In this document: positions 5,581 to 6,486 of the stretch, one piece after another
Position numbering within the stretch: position 1 is the stretch's first letter
How the letters are laid out: each line of letters starts with the position of its first letter
From: Nitrospira defluvii
Lineage (GTDB): Bacteria; Nitrospirota; Nitrospiria; Nitrospirales; Nitrospiraceae
DNA: 6,486 nt
NCBI GenBank assembly: GCA_016199015.1
Contig: JACQHN010000548.1
Location: forward strand, 1 to 6,486
Direction of reading: 5' to 3'
Translations under genes and position numbers: made by a program
Notes under the pieces: model-generated
Told to the model about the DNA's origin: nothing
The model's input: only the letters and a program-made list of their open reading frames with translations
The model's database searches: none

Positions 5581-5628
5581 TAGTCATATCGAGCGAGCCG
5601 GTTCGCGCCGCCCCGATGGGTCGCTACC

Positions 5629-5633
5629 GGAGG
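5629..5633 (+). promoter_or_regulatory. Shine-Dalgarno that sets the start at 5640
   Basis: GGAGG lies 6 nt upstream of ATG 5640 within a purine-rich run, directly ahead of a signal-peptide coding start. Confidence 0.7.
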
Positions 5634-5639
5634 GGGGCG

Positions 5640-6486
5640 ATGAGACGCTGTGCGATCGCGATCAGGGTCTTTACGATCTTCCTTGCCATCAGCCTGGTCG
5701 GCATGGGCGTCGGCGCCCTGCAGGCCCAGACTGTCCTCTTCGGGCCGACGCAGTATACCCGGACCGCCGGACCACCCAATCAGTTTACCGACACGTTCAC
5801 GTTGCCCGCCGGTACGACCGCCCCCTATACCATCCACATCGTGAATGGCAACGCGGATGGGACCAAGCGAATCTCCTCCGCGACCATCAAGTTGAACGGC
5901 CTGCAGGTGGTCGGCCCGAGCGATTTCGGTCAAAACGTCGCGGTGATCGACCGGGCGGTGTCATTGCAGCCGACGAATACTCTGGAAATCCGCCTCACCA
6001 GCGCGCCCGGAAGTTTTCTCACGATCAGCGTGCTGGATACCGGCGCTGGGTCTCAGCCGACGGCCCTTACGCCGAATCCGCTCACGCTCACAGCCGGCGC
6101 GACCGCCACTCTGACCACGACACTCGCTCCGGCCCCGACGGCAGCCGGAACCCTCACCGTGAGCAGTGCCGATCCGACTGTCGCGACCGTACCGGTCTCC
6201 GTTCCGTTCACGGCCGGGCAATCCAGCGTGCCGATTCCGGTCACAGCGGTGGCCACCGGCTCCACCACCGTCACCGCGACGCTCAATGGCGGCAGTGCGG
6301 CCAGTCAAGTCACCGTGAGTCCCGCGTTGCCCACTATCACCGGATTCACGCCGACCAACGGCCCGCCGGGCACCTCGGTCACGCTCACCGGCATCAACTT
6401 CGTCAACGTGCAGACAGTCACGTTCAACGGCGTCACGGCTACGTTTACGGTGACCGATTCAACAACCCTCGTCGCGGTCGTGCCGC
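5640..6486 (+). CDS. Exported Ig-like and IPT/TIG-domain protein, 3' end beyond window
   Basis: 282 codons are present with no stop. Residues 1-29 form a Sec signal peptide (RRCAIAIR, hydrophobic core 9-27, cleavage probably after ALQA at 29). Residues about 31-134 are a beta-rich region (TVLFGPTQYTRTAGPPNQFT, ending GSFLTISVLDT) that I cannot name with confidence. Residues about 141-227 form an Ig-like unit rich in Thr, Ala and Val (LTLTAGATATLTTTL, SADPTVATV, TTVTATLNG). Residues from 231 are an IPT/TIG domain start, with PTITGFTPTNGPPGTSVTLT and VTFNGVTATFTV. There is no cysteine in the mature part. Tandem Ig-like and IPT units often precede long adhesin-like or RHS-repeat regions, so the full protein may be large, but that part is not visible. 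It has a good ribosome-binding site and appears to be separately promoted. The extracellular or cell-surface placement is inferred from signal peptide and domains. Confidence 0.85.
   Translation, partial: MRRCAIAIRVFTIFLAISLVGMGVGALQAQTVLFGPTQYTRTAGPPNQFTDTFTLPAGTTAPYTIHIVNGNADGTKRISSATIKLNGLQVVGPSDFGQNVAVIDRAVSLQPTNTLEIRLTSAPGSFLTISVLDTGAGSQPTALTPNPLTLTAGATATLTTTLAPAPTAAGTLTVSSADPTVATVPVSVPFTAGQSSVPIPVTAVATGSTTVTATLNGGSAASQVTVSPALPTITGFTPTNGPPGTSVTLTGINFVNVQTVTFNGVTATFTVTDSTTLVAVVP

Larger units (their letters stand above)
5075..5639. other. 565-nt interval without an intact gene
   Basis: It holds the interrupted signal-peptide ORF, the 10-bp inverted repeat, the ATGAGA/TCTCAT dyad and a candidate promoter. 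Nothing recognisable is seen in 5075-5167 or between about 5395 and 5489, and no intrinsic terminator with a T-run follows the gene ending at 5074. Confidence 0.6.

Noticed and set aside
5961..6308. Minus-strand frames opposite the Ig-like gene, including 6053-6286
   Set aside because: They mirror a Thr/Ala/Val-rich repeat region and have no independent start signals or recognisable domain.

Overview
The window is G+C-rich, densely packed bacterial DNA. My best guess is Nitrospirota, probably a Nitrospira relative. That rests on the gene styles seen here: a CBS-PilZ fusion, a Maf pyrophosphatase directly behind a tRNA-dihydrouridine synthase, and a secreted Ig-like/IPT protein. It was not tested by any search. 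No rRNA, tRNA, CRISPR array or insertion sequence is visible.

Layout. A minus-strand gene (41-817) encodes two CBS domains fused to a C-terminal PilZ domain. It is divergent from a plus-strand cluster (980-4312) of three tightly packed genes. The first encodes a DUF692/MNIO-type TIM-barrel protein carrying an extra C-terminal domain. Its stop overlaps the start of the second, a tRNA-dihydrouridine synthase, by ATGA. The third, a Maf-type nucleotide pyrophosphatase, begins 4 nt after the second stops. A short gap (4313-4399) holds a good sigma70-like promoter whose spacer is filled by a perfect inverted repeat; it precedes a gene for a 224-residue exported protein of unknown function (4400-5074). 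A 565-nt stretch follows without an intact gene. It contains a signal-peptide ORF stopped by an in-frame TAG (5168-5278), with coding-like sequence continuing after the stop, then a dyad and a candidate promoter. The last gene (5640 to the window end, incomplete) encodes an exported protein with a beta-rich N-terminal region, an Ig-like domain and the start of an IPT/TIG domain.

How the genes fit together. The dus and maf products are housekeeping functions: tRNA modification and removal of non-canonical or excess nucleotides. The MNIO-like protein is the unusual member. MNIO enzymes normally modify ribosomally made peptides with the help of a separate partner protein. Here the C-terminal extension has features reminiscent of such partners (DUF2063/HvfC type), so enzyme and partner may be fused in one chain, yet no precursor peptide gene is recognisable in the window. 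The right-hand third belongs to the cell envelope or exterior and looks evolutionarily unstable.
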